A DNA stretch of 64,000 nt from Stictocephala bisonia (GCA_035578905.1 JAQJVL010002535.1:29791-93790), one strand, 5' to 3'; shown: positions 22,190 to 32,979, counted from the stretch's first letter. Translations and numbers: made by a program. Notes: generated by a model not told the origin, from the letters alone.

Positions 22190-25100
22190 ATGTCGTTATC
22201 GTCAAGTACAATTAAGCCTCTTACAAAAGGAAATTATGATACGTGGGCTATGCAAATTGAAGCTGTAATGGTAAAAAACAGTACATGGATGTATGTAAAT
22301 GGCAAGAAACCAAAACCCGCATTGGTTGAAGATGATGCTGCATCGGCTCAAAAAGTTGAAAGGTGGGAAGAAGAAGATGCTAAAGCTAAATCAGATTTAA
22401 TAATTGCTATTGATCCAAGTTTATTACGATTGGTAAAAGGTTTAAATACTTCAAAACAAATTTGGGACAAGTTAAAATCAGAATATGCATCTACGGGACC
22501 GGTAAAACGAGCAAGTTTACTCAAACGTGTGACATCTTACAAGATAATAGACAACGGTGATTTTCATACTCAACTGATGGAATTTTTTGACATAATATCT
22601 AAGCTGTCAGCTATGGGAGTCGAAATGCATGATGATTTACAGTCAACATTACTTCTTAATGCATTGCCCTCAAGTTTTGAAATGTTCAGATGTGCTATGG
22701 AGTCTCAAAATGAATTGCCTAAACCAGATATACTTAGAGAAAAGGTTATTGAAAAGTATGATGCTCAAAGTCAACGTGACATGGATAATTCAGAGGTTAT
22801 GTGGGTCAAGCAAAACTTTAAAAATTTTAAACCGTCTCAAAGTAGTGGACCTCAAGGTAGTAAAAATCAAGGAAATGGATATCAGAGAGGTGGATATCAA
22901 AGAAGTGGATATCAAGGAGGGCAACGCAGAAACGATGGTAATTTAAACAAGCCATTTAAGTATAATTGTTTCATCTGTAATAAAATTGGGCACAAAGCAG
23001 CTGATTGTCCAGACAGAGCAAATGATGAAAAGCAAGAATATTCATCAAAAGTTGAAGCTCAAGTCGAAGATGCGTTTCAAGTAACGGAAGAGGCTCTTCA
23101 TACGAAGCAGGTATCAAGTGATAGTCGATGGTGTTTAGATAGTGGCTGTACATCTCATATGTGTAATAATGAAGCAGCATTCATTAATATGACGTCAACA
23201 AATGGAAATGTTTTGTTGGCCAGCGATGCACAAACTGAAATTGTAGCAAAAGGAACTGCTCGTGTTTTTACTACAGATGGAAAATCAAACAGGTCGGTAA
23301 AACTTAATGATACGTTATTGGTAAAAGAATTAAGAACTAATTTGTTATCTGTTGCGAGAATTACGGATCATGGGAATACTGTCAGTTTTTCTAAAACTGG
23401 GGCAACTGTTTTTGGAAAAGATGGTGAAATAAAACTGTTAGCACAAAGAGTTGGAAATTTATATTATGTTTGTGGCAGTGAAGAGCAAGCAAATGCGGCA
23501 ATAAATAATAATTCAGCAAGTTTGAAGTTATGGCATTATCGTCTGGGACATTTAAATAAAGAAGATCTGTTAGAAATTTCAAGAAAAGAATTAGCTAGTG
23601 GTATGAAGATAAATGAAGAAAAGAAATTGGAGGCATGTGACATATGTTTAAAAGGAAAAATGACTGTATTACCATTTCCTAAGAAGTCTGAACGATGTAC
23701 AGCGAAATTAGAACTAATACACACTGACGTTTGGGGACCGTCAAGAGTAGAATCATTAGGACATGCTCGATATTTCGTAACATTTATCGATGACAGTACA
23801 CGATGGTGTGATGTTAAATTTCTACGTCTTAAAAGTGATGTTCTTCAAGCTTTTAAAGAATATAAAGCATATGTTGAAACTCAGACAAATTGTAAGATTA
23901 AATGTTTGATGTCCGATAATGGAACAGAATATTGTAATAAAGAGTTTGATGAATTCCTAAAGAAGAATGGTATTTCCAGACGTCTAACTGTTCCCTATAC
24001 ACCACAGCAAAACGGAGTGGCAGAGCGGAAAAACAGGACATTAATTGAAATGGCGCGATGTCTTTTAATTCAATCTGGATTGAGTCATGGATTTTGGGCT
24101 GAGGCAGTAGCTACTTCTAATTATCTAAGAAACAGATGTCCAACATCTAGTTTAGATAATCATTCTCCATTTGAAGTTTGGAATAAAGTAATACCTGATT
24201 TAAGTAATCTAAAAGTTTTTGGAGCAAAATCATTTGTTTTAGAAAAACAATTAGGGAAATCAAAGTTTGATCCGCGTTCAAAAGAAGGTATTTTAGTCGG
24301 TTATTCAGAAGAATCAAAAGGTTATCGAGTATGGATTCCAATTGAAAGAAAGGTTGTAGTTGCTAGAGATGTACAAATTCTTGAAGATCAATTTTTAAAT
24401 GAAGTAAAAGAAGATAAAATTTTCGATAAAAATGAAGAAAATATTGAATGTGTTCATATGCCAATTCAAAATGAAAATGAAAATGAAGAAATTGAAAATG
24501 ATGAAATTAATGAAGAAATTTGTACACCAAATCATATTTCACGTCGAAAACCGGGAAGACCACGGATAGAGAAAACAGGTAGAAGAGGAAGACCAAGAAA
24601 AATTTATAACACTGGACAAGCAGCAAATATAAACGAAGACCAAGAGGAACATGATGATAATGAAGATATCGAAATGCAAGAAGAACCAAGTGATGATGAA
24701 ATATTTGTTGATGCAACAGAACATGAAGAAGAAATAATTGAAGAAGCAAATCTTATTGATATAACCTTGAAAGAAGCGATGGCTGGAGATAAAGCACTTG
24801 AGTGGATGGAAGCAATTACTGAAGAAATTCGTGGTTTAATTAAAAATAACACGTGGGAAATAGTTGATCGTCCAAAAGACAGAGCTGTTATTACTTGTAA
24901 AATTGTACTTCGAAACAAATTTAAGCCAGATGGAACACTTGAAAGAAGAAAAGCTCGAGTTGTTGCTCGAGGGTTTACACAACGACAAGGAATAGATTTC
25001 ACTGATACTTTTGCACCTGTAGCTAGGTTGGATTCTATCAGACTTTTGATGGCGTTAGCTGTACGTGAAGGTTTACCAGTTTATCAAATAGATGTTGTAG

Positions 25101-26404
25101 CAGCTTATTTAAATGGATTTTTAGAAGAAGAAATATTTATGGAACTGCCAGAATTTATTAAAGAAGCATTAAAAGAAATTATTGAAAAGGATGGTCAAAA
25201 CAGTAATTTAGGCAAAATTGCTTACGAGATGCTCCAAAAATTATCACAAGATAACAAAGTTTGTAAATTGAAAAAGGCATTATATGGTCTGCGGCAAGCT
25301 GGTCGTCAATGGAATAAAATACTGAATGAAGAATTAGAAAACCTTGGATTAACTTCAGCAGCTAGTGACACATGTTTTTACTACAATATGAGTGAGGATC
25401 AATATACAATTTTGGTTGTATACGTTGATGATATTTTATATATATCAAGAAATAAGACAGATATTGAAAGAATTAAAGCTGGACTTGCAAAGAGATTTGA
25501 AATAAAAGATCTGGGTTTAGCACGACATTGTCTGGGAATTGAAATTAATCAAGTTGATGGAAATATTGAGTTAAATCAACAAAAATATGTAAAAGATCTT
25601 TTAAAAAGATTTTACATGGAAGAATGCAACCCAGTACGAACTCCTAGTGAATCTCAAGCTAAGTTACCAGAAGGAAATCAGCATCGAAGAAAAGATGAAG
25701 AAAAGCCATTTCGACAGTTAATTGGATCATTAATGTACTTGGCAATTGCTACTCGCCCAGATATCACGTTCACTGTCAATAGACTGTCACAATTTAACGA
25801 TAAGTACCAAGAAGTTCATTGGTCAGCAGCGAAACGTGTATTGCGCTATTTACAAGGTACCCAGAATTATGGATTAGTGTACAAGAAAGATCAGTTGGGA
25901 ATCCAAGGATTTTCTGATGCTGACCATGCAAATGATGAAAATGATCGAATTTCATATACAGGATATGTGTTCATGTTGAGTGGAGCTGCAATATTATGGC
26001 GTTCGAAGAAACAGCAGTCAGTTGCAATATCATCAACAGAATCAGAGTACGTGGCTTTATCAGAAACATCTCGTGAAGCACTATACCTAAGAAATTTGAT
26101 GTTAGAATTAAAATTAAATGATTTGTCAATGGTAAATCTTGGTACTGACAACCGTGGAGCAAAGTACATTGCAGAAAATGCTACTTGTCACTCACGTACT
26201 AAACATATTGCTACAAGATACCATTTTGTTCGTCAATTGGTGAGAAATAACGAAATAAAATTGAGGCATGTTCCGTCTAAAATAATGCCTGCTGACATTC
26301 TCACGAAACCACTTCCAGGACCTTCACATTATCGTCTTGTTGATGCAATGGGACTAAAAATTTGTCAAAGTGCAAAATTTGAGAAGGGCGTGTTAAGTGA
26401 CTAA
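22190..26404 (+). CDS. Copia gag-pol polyprotein, intact, 1404 aa
   Basis: A single uninterrupted frame starts at an ATG after an A-run, 48 bases past the LTR. The gag N-terminus is of the copia type (KGNYDTWAMQIEAVM). A CCHC zinc knuckle lies at C260, C263, H268, C273. The aspartic protease motif is LDSGCTSH (D317). The integrase has an HHCC zinc site (H449, H454, C483, C486) and catalytic D513, D576, E612 with the D-35-E spacing. The reverse transcriptase carries YVDD at 1078-1081. RNase H shows D1243, TESEY near 1283 and a TDNRGA motif near 1320. The frame ends GVLSD inside the 3' LTR (last 14 bases overlap). Oddities are two AT-hook-like GRPR cores in the IN-RT linker (789-792 and 800-803) and about 33 extra residues between the RT blocks at 991-1023. 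It directs replication of the element by reverse transcription in Gag particles. Confidence 0.97.
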   Translation: MSLSSSTIKPLTKGNYDTWAMQIEAVMVKNSTWMYVNGKKPKPALVEDDAASAQKVERWEEEDAKAKSDLIIAIDPSLLRLVKGLNTSKQIWDKLKSEYASTGPVKRASLLKRVTSYKIIDNGDFHTQLMEFFDIISKLSAMGVEMHDDLQSTLLLNALPSSFEMFRCAMESQNELPKPDILREKVIEKYDAQSQRDMDNSEVMWVKQNFKNFKPSQSSGPQGSKNQGNGYQRGGYQRSGYQGGQRRNDGNLNKPFKYNCFICNKIGHKAADCPDRANDEKQEYSSKVEAQVEDAFQVTEEALHTKQVSSDSRWCLDSGCTSHMCNNEAAFINMTSTNGNVLLASDAQTEIVAKGTARVFTTDGKSNRSVKLNDTLLVKELRTNLLSVARITDHGNTVSFSKTGATVFGKDGEIKLLAQRVGNLYYVCGSEEQANAAINNNSASLKLWHYRLGHLNKEDLLEISRKELASGMKINEEKKLEACDICLKGKMTVLPFPKKSERCTAKLELIHTDVWGPSRVESLGHARYFVTFIDDSTRWCDVKFLRLKSDVLQAFKEYKAYVETQTNCKIKCLMSDNGTEYCNKEFDEFLKKNGISRRLTVPYTPQQNGVAERKNRTLIEMARCLLIQSGLSHGFWAEAVATSNYLRNRCPTSSLDNHSPFEVWNKVIPDLSNLKVFGAKSFVLEKQLGKSKFDPRSKEGILVGYSEESKGYRVWIPIERKVVVARDVQILEDQFLNEVKEDKIFDKNEENIECVHMPIQNENENEEIENDEINEEICTPNHISRRKPGRPRIEKTGRRGRPRKIYNTGQAANINEDQEEHDDNEDIEMQEEPSDDEIFVDATEHEEEIIEEANLIDITLKEAMAGDKALEWMEAITEEIRGLIKNNTWEIVDRPKDRAVITCKIVLRNKFKPDGTLERRKARVVARGFTQRQGIDFTDTFAPVARLDSIRLLMALAVREGLPVYQIDVVAAYLNGFLEEEIFMELPEFIKEALKEIIEKDGQNSNLGKIAYEMLQKLSQDNKVCKLKKALYGLRQAGRQWNKILNEELENLGLTSAASDTCFYYNMSEDQYTILVVYVDDILYISRNKTDIERIKAGLAKRFEIKDLGLARHCLGIEINQVDGNIELNQQKYVKDLLKRFYMEECNPVRTPSESQAKLPEGNQHRRKDEEKPFRQLIGSLMYLAIATRPDITFTVNRLSQFNDKYQEVHWSAAKRVLRYLQGTQNYGLVYKKDQLGIQGFSDADHANDENDRISYTGYVFMLSGAAILWRSKKQQSVAISSTESEYVALSETSREALYLRNLMLELKLNDLSMVNLGTDNRGAKYIAENATCHSRTKHIATRYHFVRQLVRNNEIKLRHVPSKIMPADILTKPLPGPSHYRLVDAMGLKICQSAKFEKGVLSD
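26381..26390 (+). promoter_or_regulatory. Probable polypurine tract
   Basis: gagaaggg directly precedes the 3' LTR and is the only purine run there. It would prime plus-strand DNA. It also codes for the last residues before the LTR, so the tract is constrained both as RNA and as protein. Confidence 0.6.
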
Positions 26405-26578
26405 TTAAAATTTAGCACTTTGGCACCATCTGTATTATTTGTTTTTATTTATGTTGTCATAGAGACACAATTGTCAGTTTCAGTTGTTATTAAGAAAAGT
26501 TAAGAGCACGACATATTTTTGTAATTCTTACTCTAAAATAAATAATATTAAAACGAAAACAAGGTTTAATATTTATCA
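26391..26578 (+). repeat. 3' LTR of the copia element
   Basis: Same 188-bp sequence as the 5' LTR by eye. The stop codon of gag-pol lies inside it (26402-26404). Confidence 0.95.
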
Positions 26579-26670
26579 TAAAGTAAATTAATGAAAGTTA
26601 AGAGTTAAAGTAACACCAACTGAGGGTGACAAAATGTACATTGCAATTGAGCCTCTGGACCTCTATCTGA

Positions 26671-29600
26671 TTTTGACTTTTGAAACTAGTAAGTTCGTTA
26701 ACTATTAGAAGACCTGTTGTTGTCTGTCAGTCCGTCCCCAAACCATTGTCTGTGCTGAACTACGCTGGCAGTTTACTCTCCCTTCCCTACTTGGCTACCT
26801 GGCAGCCTGTTTATCAATAGCTGATGCCCATTTTGACTTTTGAAACTAGTAAGTTCGTTAACTATTAGTAGACCTGTTGTTGTCTGTCAGTCCGTCCCCA
26901 AACCATTGTCTGTGCTGAACTACGCTGGCAGTTTACTCTCCCTTCCCTACTTGGCTACCTGGCAGCCTGTTTATCAATAGCTGATGCCCATTTTGACTTT
27001 TGAAACTAGTAAGTTCGTTAACTATTAGTAGACCTGTTGTTGTCTGTCAGTCCGTCCCCAAACCATTGTCTGTGCTGAACTACGCTGGCAGTTTACTCTC
27101 CCTTCCCTACTTGGCTACCTGGCAGCCTGTTTATCAATAGCTGATGCCCATTTTGACTTTTGAAACTAGTAAGTTCGTTAACTATTAGTAGACCTGTTGT
27201 TGTCTGTCAGTCCGTCCCCAAACCATTGTCTGTGCTGAACTACGCTGGCAGTTTACTCTCCCTTCCCTACTTGGCTACCTGGCAGCCTGTTTATCAATAG
27301 CTGATGCCCATTTTGACTTTTGAAACTAGTAAGTTCGTTAACTATTAGTAGACCTGTTGTTGTCTGTCAGTCCATCCCCAAACCATTGTCTGTGCTGAAC
27401 TACGCTGGCAGTTTACTCTCCCTTCCCTACTTGGCTACCTGGCAGCCTGTTTATCAATAGCTGATGCCCATTTTGACTTTTGAAACTAGTAAGTTCGTTA
27501 ACTATTAGTAGACCTGTTGTTGTCTGTCAGTCCGTCCCCAAACCATTGTCTGTGCTGAACTACGCTGGCAGTTTACTCTCCCTTCCCTACTTGGCTACCT
27601 GGCAGTCTGTTTATCAATAGCTGATGCCCATTTTGACTTTTGAAACTAGTAAGTTCGTTAACTATTAGTAGACCTGTTGTTGTCTGTCAGTCCGTCCCCA
27701 AACCATTGTCTGTGCTGAACTACGCTGGCAGTTTACTCTCCCTTCCCTACTTGGCTACCTGCCAGTCTGTTCATCAATAGCTGATGCCCATTTTGACTTT
27801 TGAAACTAGTAAGTTCGTTAACTATTAGTAGACCTGTTGTTGTCTGTCAGTCCGTCCCCAAACCATTGTCTGTGCTGAACTACGCTGGCAGTTTACTCTC
27901 CCTTCCCTACTTGGCTACCTGGCAGTCTGTTTATCAATAGCTGATGCCCATTTTGACTTTTGAAACTAGTAAGTTCGTTAACTATTAGTAGACCTGTTAT
28001 TGTCTGTCAGTCCGTCCCCAAACCATTGTCTGTGCTGAACTACGCTGGCAGTTTACTCTCCCTTCCCTACTTGGCTACCTGGCAGTCTGTTTATCAATAG
28101 CTGATGCCCATTTTGACTTTTGAAACTAGTAAGTTCGTTAACTATTAGTAGACCTGTTATTGTCTGTCAGTCCGTCCCCAAACCATTGTCTGTGCTGAAC
28201 TACGCTGGCAGTTTACTCTCCCTTCCCTACTTGGCTACCTGGCAGCCTGTTTATCAATAGCTGATGCCCATTTTGACTTTTGAAACTAGTAAGTTCGTTA
28301 ACTATTAGTAGACCTGTTGTTGTCTGTCAGTCCGTCCCCAAACCATTGTCTGTGCTGAACTACGCTGGCAGTTTACTCTCCCTTCCCTACTTGGCTACCT
28401 GGCAGCCTGTTTATCAATAGCTGATGCCCATTTTGACTTTTGAAACTAGTAAGTTCGTTAACTATTAGTAGACCTGTTGTTGTCTGTCAGTCCGTCCCCA
28501 AACCATTGTCTGTGCTGAACTACGCTGGCAGTTTACTCTCCCTTCCCTACTTGGCTACCTGGCAGCCTGTTTATCAATAGCTGATGCCCATTTTGACTTT
28601 TGAAACTAGTAAGTTCGTTAACTATTAGTAGACCTGTTGTTGTCTGTCAGTCCGTCCCCAAACCATTGTCTGTGCTGAACTATGCTGGCAGTTTACTCTC
28701 CCTTCCCTACTTGGCTACCTGGCAGCCTGTTTATCAATAGCTGATGCCCATTTTGACTTTTGAAACTAGTAAGTTCGTTAACTATTAGTAGACCTGTTGT
28801 TGTCTGTCAGTCCGTCCCCAAACCATTGTCTGTGCTGAACTACGCTGGCAGTTTACTCTCCCTTCCCTACTTGGCTACCTGGCATCCTGTTTATCAATAG
28901 CTGATGCCCATTTTGACTTTTGAAACTAGTAAGTTCGTTAACTATTAGTAGACCTGTTGTTGTCTGTCAGTCCGTCCCCAAACCATTGTCTGTGCTGAAC
29001 TACGCTGGCAGTTTACTCTCCCTTCCCTACTTGGCTACCTGGCAGTCTGTTTATCAATAGCTGATGCCCATTTTGACTTTTGAAACTAGTAAGTTCGTTA
29101 ACTATTAGTAGACCTGTTGTTGTCTGTCAGTCCGTCCCCAAACCATTGTCTGTGCTGAACTACGCTGGCAGTTTACTCTCCCTTCCCTACTTGGCTACCT
29201 GGCAGCCTGTTTATCAATAGCTGATGCCCATTTTGACTTTTGAAACTAGTAAGTTCGTTAACTATTAGTAGACCTGTTGTTGTCTGTCAGTCCGTCCCCA
29301 AACCATTGTCTGTGCTGAACTACGCTGGCAGTTTACTCTCCCTTCCCTACTTGGCTACCTGGCAGTCTGTTTATCAATAGCTGATGCCCATTTTGACTTT
29401 TGAAACTAGTAAGTTCGTTAACTATTAGTGGACCTGTTGTTGTCTGTCAGTCCGTCCCCAAACCATTGTCTGTGCTGAACTACGCTGGCAGTTTACTCTC
29501 CCTTCCCTACTTGGCTACCTGGCAGTCTGTTTATCAATAGCTGATGCCCATTTTGACTTTTGAAACTAGTAAGTTCGTTAACTATTAGTAGACCTGTTGT

Positions 29601-29870
29601 TGTCTGTCAGTCCGTCCCTAAACCATTGTCTGTGCTGAACTACGCTGGCAGTTTACTCTCCCTTCCCTACTTGGCTACCTGGCAGCCTGTTTATCAATAG
29701 CTGATGCCCATTTTGACTTTTGAAACTAGTAAGTTCGTTAACTATTAGTAGACCTGTTGTTGTCTGTCAGTCCGTCCCCAAACCATTGTCTGTGCTGAAC
29801 TACGCTGGCAGTTTACTCTCCCTTCCCTACTTGGCTACCTGGCAGCCTGTTTATCAATAGCTGATGCCCA
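26671..29870. repeat. Tandem array, 20 copies of a 160-bp unit
   Basis: A unit starting ttttgacttttgaaactagt and ending agctgatgccca repeats at exactly 160-bp steps from 26671 to 29870, with no length variation. Copies differ only by scattered single bases, for example gcctg/gtctg near the unit end, ttgttg/ttattg in two adjacent copies, and agaaga in the first copy only. Stops in all frames argue against coding. The unit equals the first part of dispersed family C, whose remaining part follows at 29871-30205. The array is therefore a local amplification within one copy of that repeat. Confidence 0.97.
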
Positions 29871-30205
29871 TTTTTGGTTGAAAATTACTTCACTTTTAGA
29901 CCATCACGCTTAATTTTTTGTACATACATATTTCTAATCTTGAACTAGAGCTCTATTAGATTTGATTTTTTCCAATTGGTTTTAGTTTATTAAAAATAAT
30001 ATTACATTAAAACAATAGTCATTTGATTAGTAAAAAAATGGAATAAAATTAAAATCTGATCTTAATTAAGCTCTAAACAGTGGTTTTGTTTTAAAAGGTA
30101 AAGTTACAAATGTTATGTTCATAATTAAAGCTGTAATATTCATTTCAATTTAACACTGGCCTTTTTAAAAATGAAATCCAATAAGGTGGCAGGTTAGCAG
30201 ACTCT
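29871..30205 (+). repeat. Family C repeat, 3' portion flanking the array
   Basis: ttgaaaattacttcactttt, aattggttttagtttatt, aaaattaaaatctgatc, gttcataattaaagctgtaa and atccaataaggtggcaggtt match 15515-15835 and the reverse copy at 14770-15080 in the same order. Confidence 0.75.
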
Positions 30206-30815
30206 TAAAACCCTTATGTACCCGCGTGGGGTGTTCAAAACACCCCAGTGAGCAACATTTTGTTATTCAAAGTGGGAATTGGCTAACCTGCCCATCCTTT
30301 CAGTACCTTCAAACTACAGCCTGAGAGTCATGCCAAACTGGTTTTCGTTATTTTATGGTGAGTTATTGATCCATCATGTGCTGTCAAAGTTGTTTGGAGT
30401 GTCCATGTCACCCCGTGCGGGTACTAGTGTCATTGTTTAAGAAGCATTTATGTACCAAATGAAAATATATTTAAAAACCGTATTGTAGAACACAATTTAA
30501 CTTATATTACGTTATATAAAACATTAAAAAAGAAACTAAATTTCCAAAAGTTATTATTGTATACAATATATTATTTATTTTATTTTATAAAAAATTTCCT
30601 TACTTTTGCAATTTTTTTTATTAGTGTAAATATTTTTATTTAACAACATGTAACTACTTGAACGGTAAACAAATAGTTAGATGTTAATTTATAAAAACTC
30701 AATTCCTAAAAAAGTAAAGTAAAGTAATTATAATTATAGGCCACATTTAGTACGGGGTGTTTCAAACACCCGCACAGGATTTTACGTTACAAATAGCCGG
30801 GTAATAAAGGGTTAA
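30205..30815. mobile_element. piggyBac-like MITE
   Basis: The left end cccttatgtacccgcgtggg lies two bases after a TTAA (30205-30208). The right end is the complement of ccctttattacccggc and abuts TTAA at 30812-30815. CCC-starting termini and TTAA targets are typical of piggyBac-type elements. Subterminal ggggtgttcaaaacacccc (about 30228) and gtgtttcaaacacccg (about 30757) are palindromic. No ORF. It sits at the end of the family C copy, at the position where the paralogue at about 15830 has an uninterrupted ctcttaag. Confidence 0.65.
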
Positions 30816-30819
30816 ACAT

Positions 30820-31540
30820 TAGAAATCGCCAACACATTAGCAATCATGAACTATCCATCACCAACACATAACTTTCAAACAACATTAGAAATTCGTGTTA
30901 GTTTAGTATATTTACTAATAACTATTACATGTAACTACAGAGTTGAAAAGTTTTATATTGATGTGTGTGGTTGTTTTAGTTAACTCAAAGATTTTAATAA
31001 CAGGAATTTTTATAGGACCCAGAGTAAACTAGGTTTTTTTTATTCTAGATTGTAACTCTTGATTGAGGAGCCTTTATTATATTAGTAATTTTTTAGATGA
31101 GATACATTTTTACCACTCAATTGAATTCCTTACTAACATGATCTAGCCAATAGTCACTTGGTATTAGTCGGGAAAAATGCAGTAAATAAGTATCCTAACA
31201 TAGTTATGACCGATGGAATGTACTCAGTGCTTCTTAACAATGCTCAGAGCTTACAAACACCAGCTGTGTCTGTTGATAAACTGCAATGTTCTAAATATAG
31301 TAGCAATCACACAACTCAAGAGCGTGTGTAAACATGGCTGAATGCTCTCTGGTCTACCAGTATCTTAGCTCAAAACCACAAAAATTTTAAATTGACGAGG
31401 TTTTGTTTAAAAGAAGCAGGTTTAACAATCCTCAGTCCATTGACTCTAATCCTGATAGTTGAGAGCATGCTGTCAACAAAAGATTTTAATTTTTTTTAAT
31501 TGTTTTTTAATTAGCATAATACATGTTGGTATATATACAT
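30820..31540. other. No recognised gene
   Basis: AT-rich. No open frames of note, and no repeat that I can support. Confidence 0.4.
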
Positions 31541-31543
31541 TAC

Positions 31544-31727
31544 AAGTAAACGTCACACAACACAAATTTATTACAATATAAGCACAAAATGCACAAATAT
31601 TATGCTGATTGATTTTGGTGAACCACGCTCACCATAATATTTGTGCATTTTGTACTTGTATTGAAATATATTTGTGCATTTTGTGCTTATATTGTAAAAA
31701 AATTGTGTTGTGTGACGTTTACTTGAA
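31544..31727. repeat. Inverted repeat with 58-bp arms
   Basis: caagtaaacgtcacacaaca at about 31545 is matched by its complement ending near 31726, and pairing runs through tataagcacaaaatgcacaa. The loop includes a further partial copy of the arm (atatttgtgcattttgtact at about 31638-31657). The small minus-strand frame covering it is not a gene. Confidence 0.85.
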
Positions 31728-31794
31728 CTGTTTAATTTTTTATAATTTGTATGTTTGCAATAGCCTTTGGTACAACTAACGATCTGCACCTGTG

Positions 31795-32185
31795 CTATAA
31801 CTCAGCTGTTTGTGGATATTGTAGGCGATAATGCTCGGTCCTCTTACTAACATGGCATCTGCTCAATGATTGCCATCGGCACATGAACATAACTACTAGA
31901 GTTCCGAAAAGCGTCCAGATGTTGTTTAAGAAGAGTACTAGGTATCAGGCTTGTCAGTTAGCTTAAAAACAAACCAATACTATTTGTTTTGTATTTTACC
32001 TACAGCTGTGGGTCCCTTAGTTGCCCTGGATATTGGGCTATAAATAAACGGGTCTTTCTAAGGAATATTCAACTTTGGTTAGTGACAGCGATTACACTCG
32101 TTCAACTACACTCATAACATTCATTCACACCACATATTACGCCCCATTTTACCCAGATACAATCGGCATCTTAATAATGAATGAA
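31795..32185 (+). repeat. Dispersed SINE-like repeat, family A, full copy
   Basis: gatattgtaggcgataatgc, aacatggcatctgctca, gggtcccttagttgccctgg, tattgggctataaataaacg and a terminal aatcggcatcttaataatga. The tail resembles the tRNA-Met SINE tail (gatcggcgtctta) more closely than the 16855 copy does, which links the two families. Confidence 0.7.
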
Positions 32186-32189
32186 TTAA

Positions 32190-32890
32190 TAATGCCTTGC
32201 GATATGTATATTTACCACTAAAATAGTTGGAAGATGTTGAATCAAACAGTACAATCGTTTTGTCTGCTTGACAACAGTCCCATGGTTGACTAACTGAATA
32301 AGGTCTCCTTTCCGCTTTCTAAGAAATATTCAGCCTTAAGGCAAGTTTACACCGGAGTTAACAACTAAAGTTGCCAACCTTTTTGTATGATTCGGTGTAC
32401 ACGCAACATCAACTCACTAAGTTGTCAAATAATTTTTTAGAGGTTGACAACCAAAATTTCAGTTGCCAACTCATTCCTGCAAAAAGTCAGTAACGATCAA
32501 AGAAAGTTGTTGACTATGATGCTAACCAAGTTATGATTCAGAATGGTTCAAAACCCAGCTAGACCAGAGCTAAATTCAATTCTAAAGTATATTACAATAG
32601 AAAAATCCTAGACCCAGAATCTGATAGGTAAGCGGTCAATGCTGGGTTAAACGTACTCTACTGTAAGAGAGTAGTCTTGAATAAGTGATATCTGTGTTAA
32701 GCAGAATTAGCTTTGCAAAACCAGCTGATATTTAGCAATTCTTCCTCTCTCTCTTTTCCTGCCTCTTGATTTTACTATAACTTAATTGCTATAATATAAT
32801 TTAATATACTCAAGTGTATACCATTCTAGTCTTAATCTATCATCATTTGTCAGAGTATAATGTAACTCACAATACTTGTTACAATACTAA
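32190..32890. other. No recognised gene
   Basis: A patch with several gttgtcaa/ttgacaac and agttgccaac words at 32340-32490 may be a decayed inverted-repeat element, but the ends are not clear. Confidence 0.35.
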
Positions 32891-32897
32891 TTAACAA

Positions 32898-32947
32898 TTT
32901 CTGTTATATTGGGAACTGGGGGGACCTGATTCCCAATATAACAGAAA
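32898..32947. repeat. Perfect 18-bp-arm hairpin
   Basis: tttctgttatattgggaa (32898-32915) and its exact complement (32930-32947) enclose a 14-base loop, ctggggggacctga. It lies just upstream of the first LINE ORF. Confidence 0.9.
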
Positions 32948-32979
32948 GTGATGTAATAACAAAACGAGCTCAACTTGCT

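Larger units (their letters stand above)
21949..26583 (+). mobile_element. Complete Ty1/copia LTR retrotransposon with TSD
   Basis: A 188-bp LTR (21954-22141) is repeated without a visible difference at 26391-26578. Both begin TG and end CA. The 5-bp target duplication TAAAG is present at 21949-21953 and 26579-26583. A primer-binding site directly follows the 5' LTR, a single 1404-codon gag-pol frame fills the interior, and a short purine tract precedes the 3' LTR. Identical LTRs, a perfect TSD and an intact frame point to a recent insertion that may still be competent. It lies about 90 bp left of the 160-bp array. Confidence 0.97.

Noticed and set aside
24507..25002. Open frames on the minus strand inside the copia gene
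   Set aside because: Antisense readings of a validated gag-pol frame, caused by its Glu/Asp-rich linker.
26671..29870. CRISPR-like array or centromeric satellite
   Set aside because: There are no spacers between units, no cas genes, and the host is eukaryotic. One 3.2-kb block is too short to claim centromeric function.
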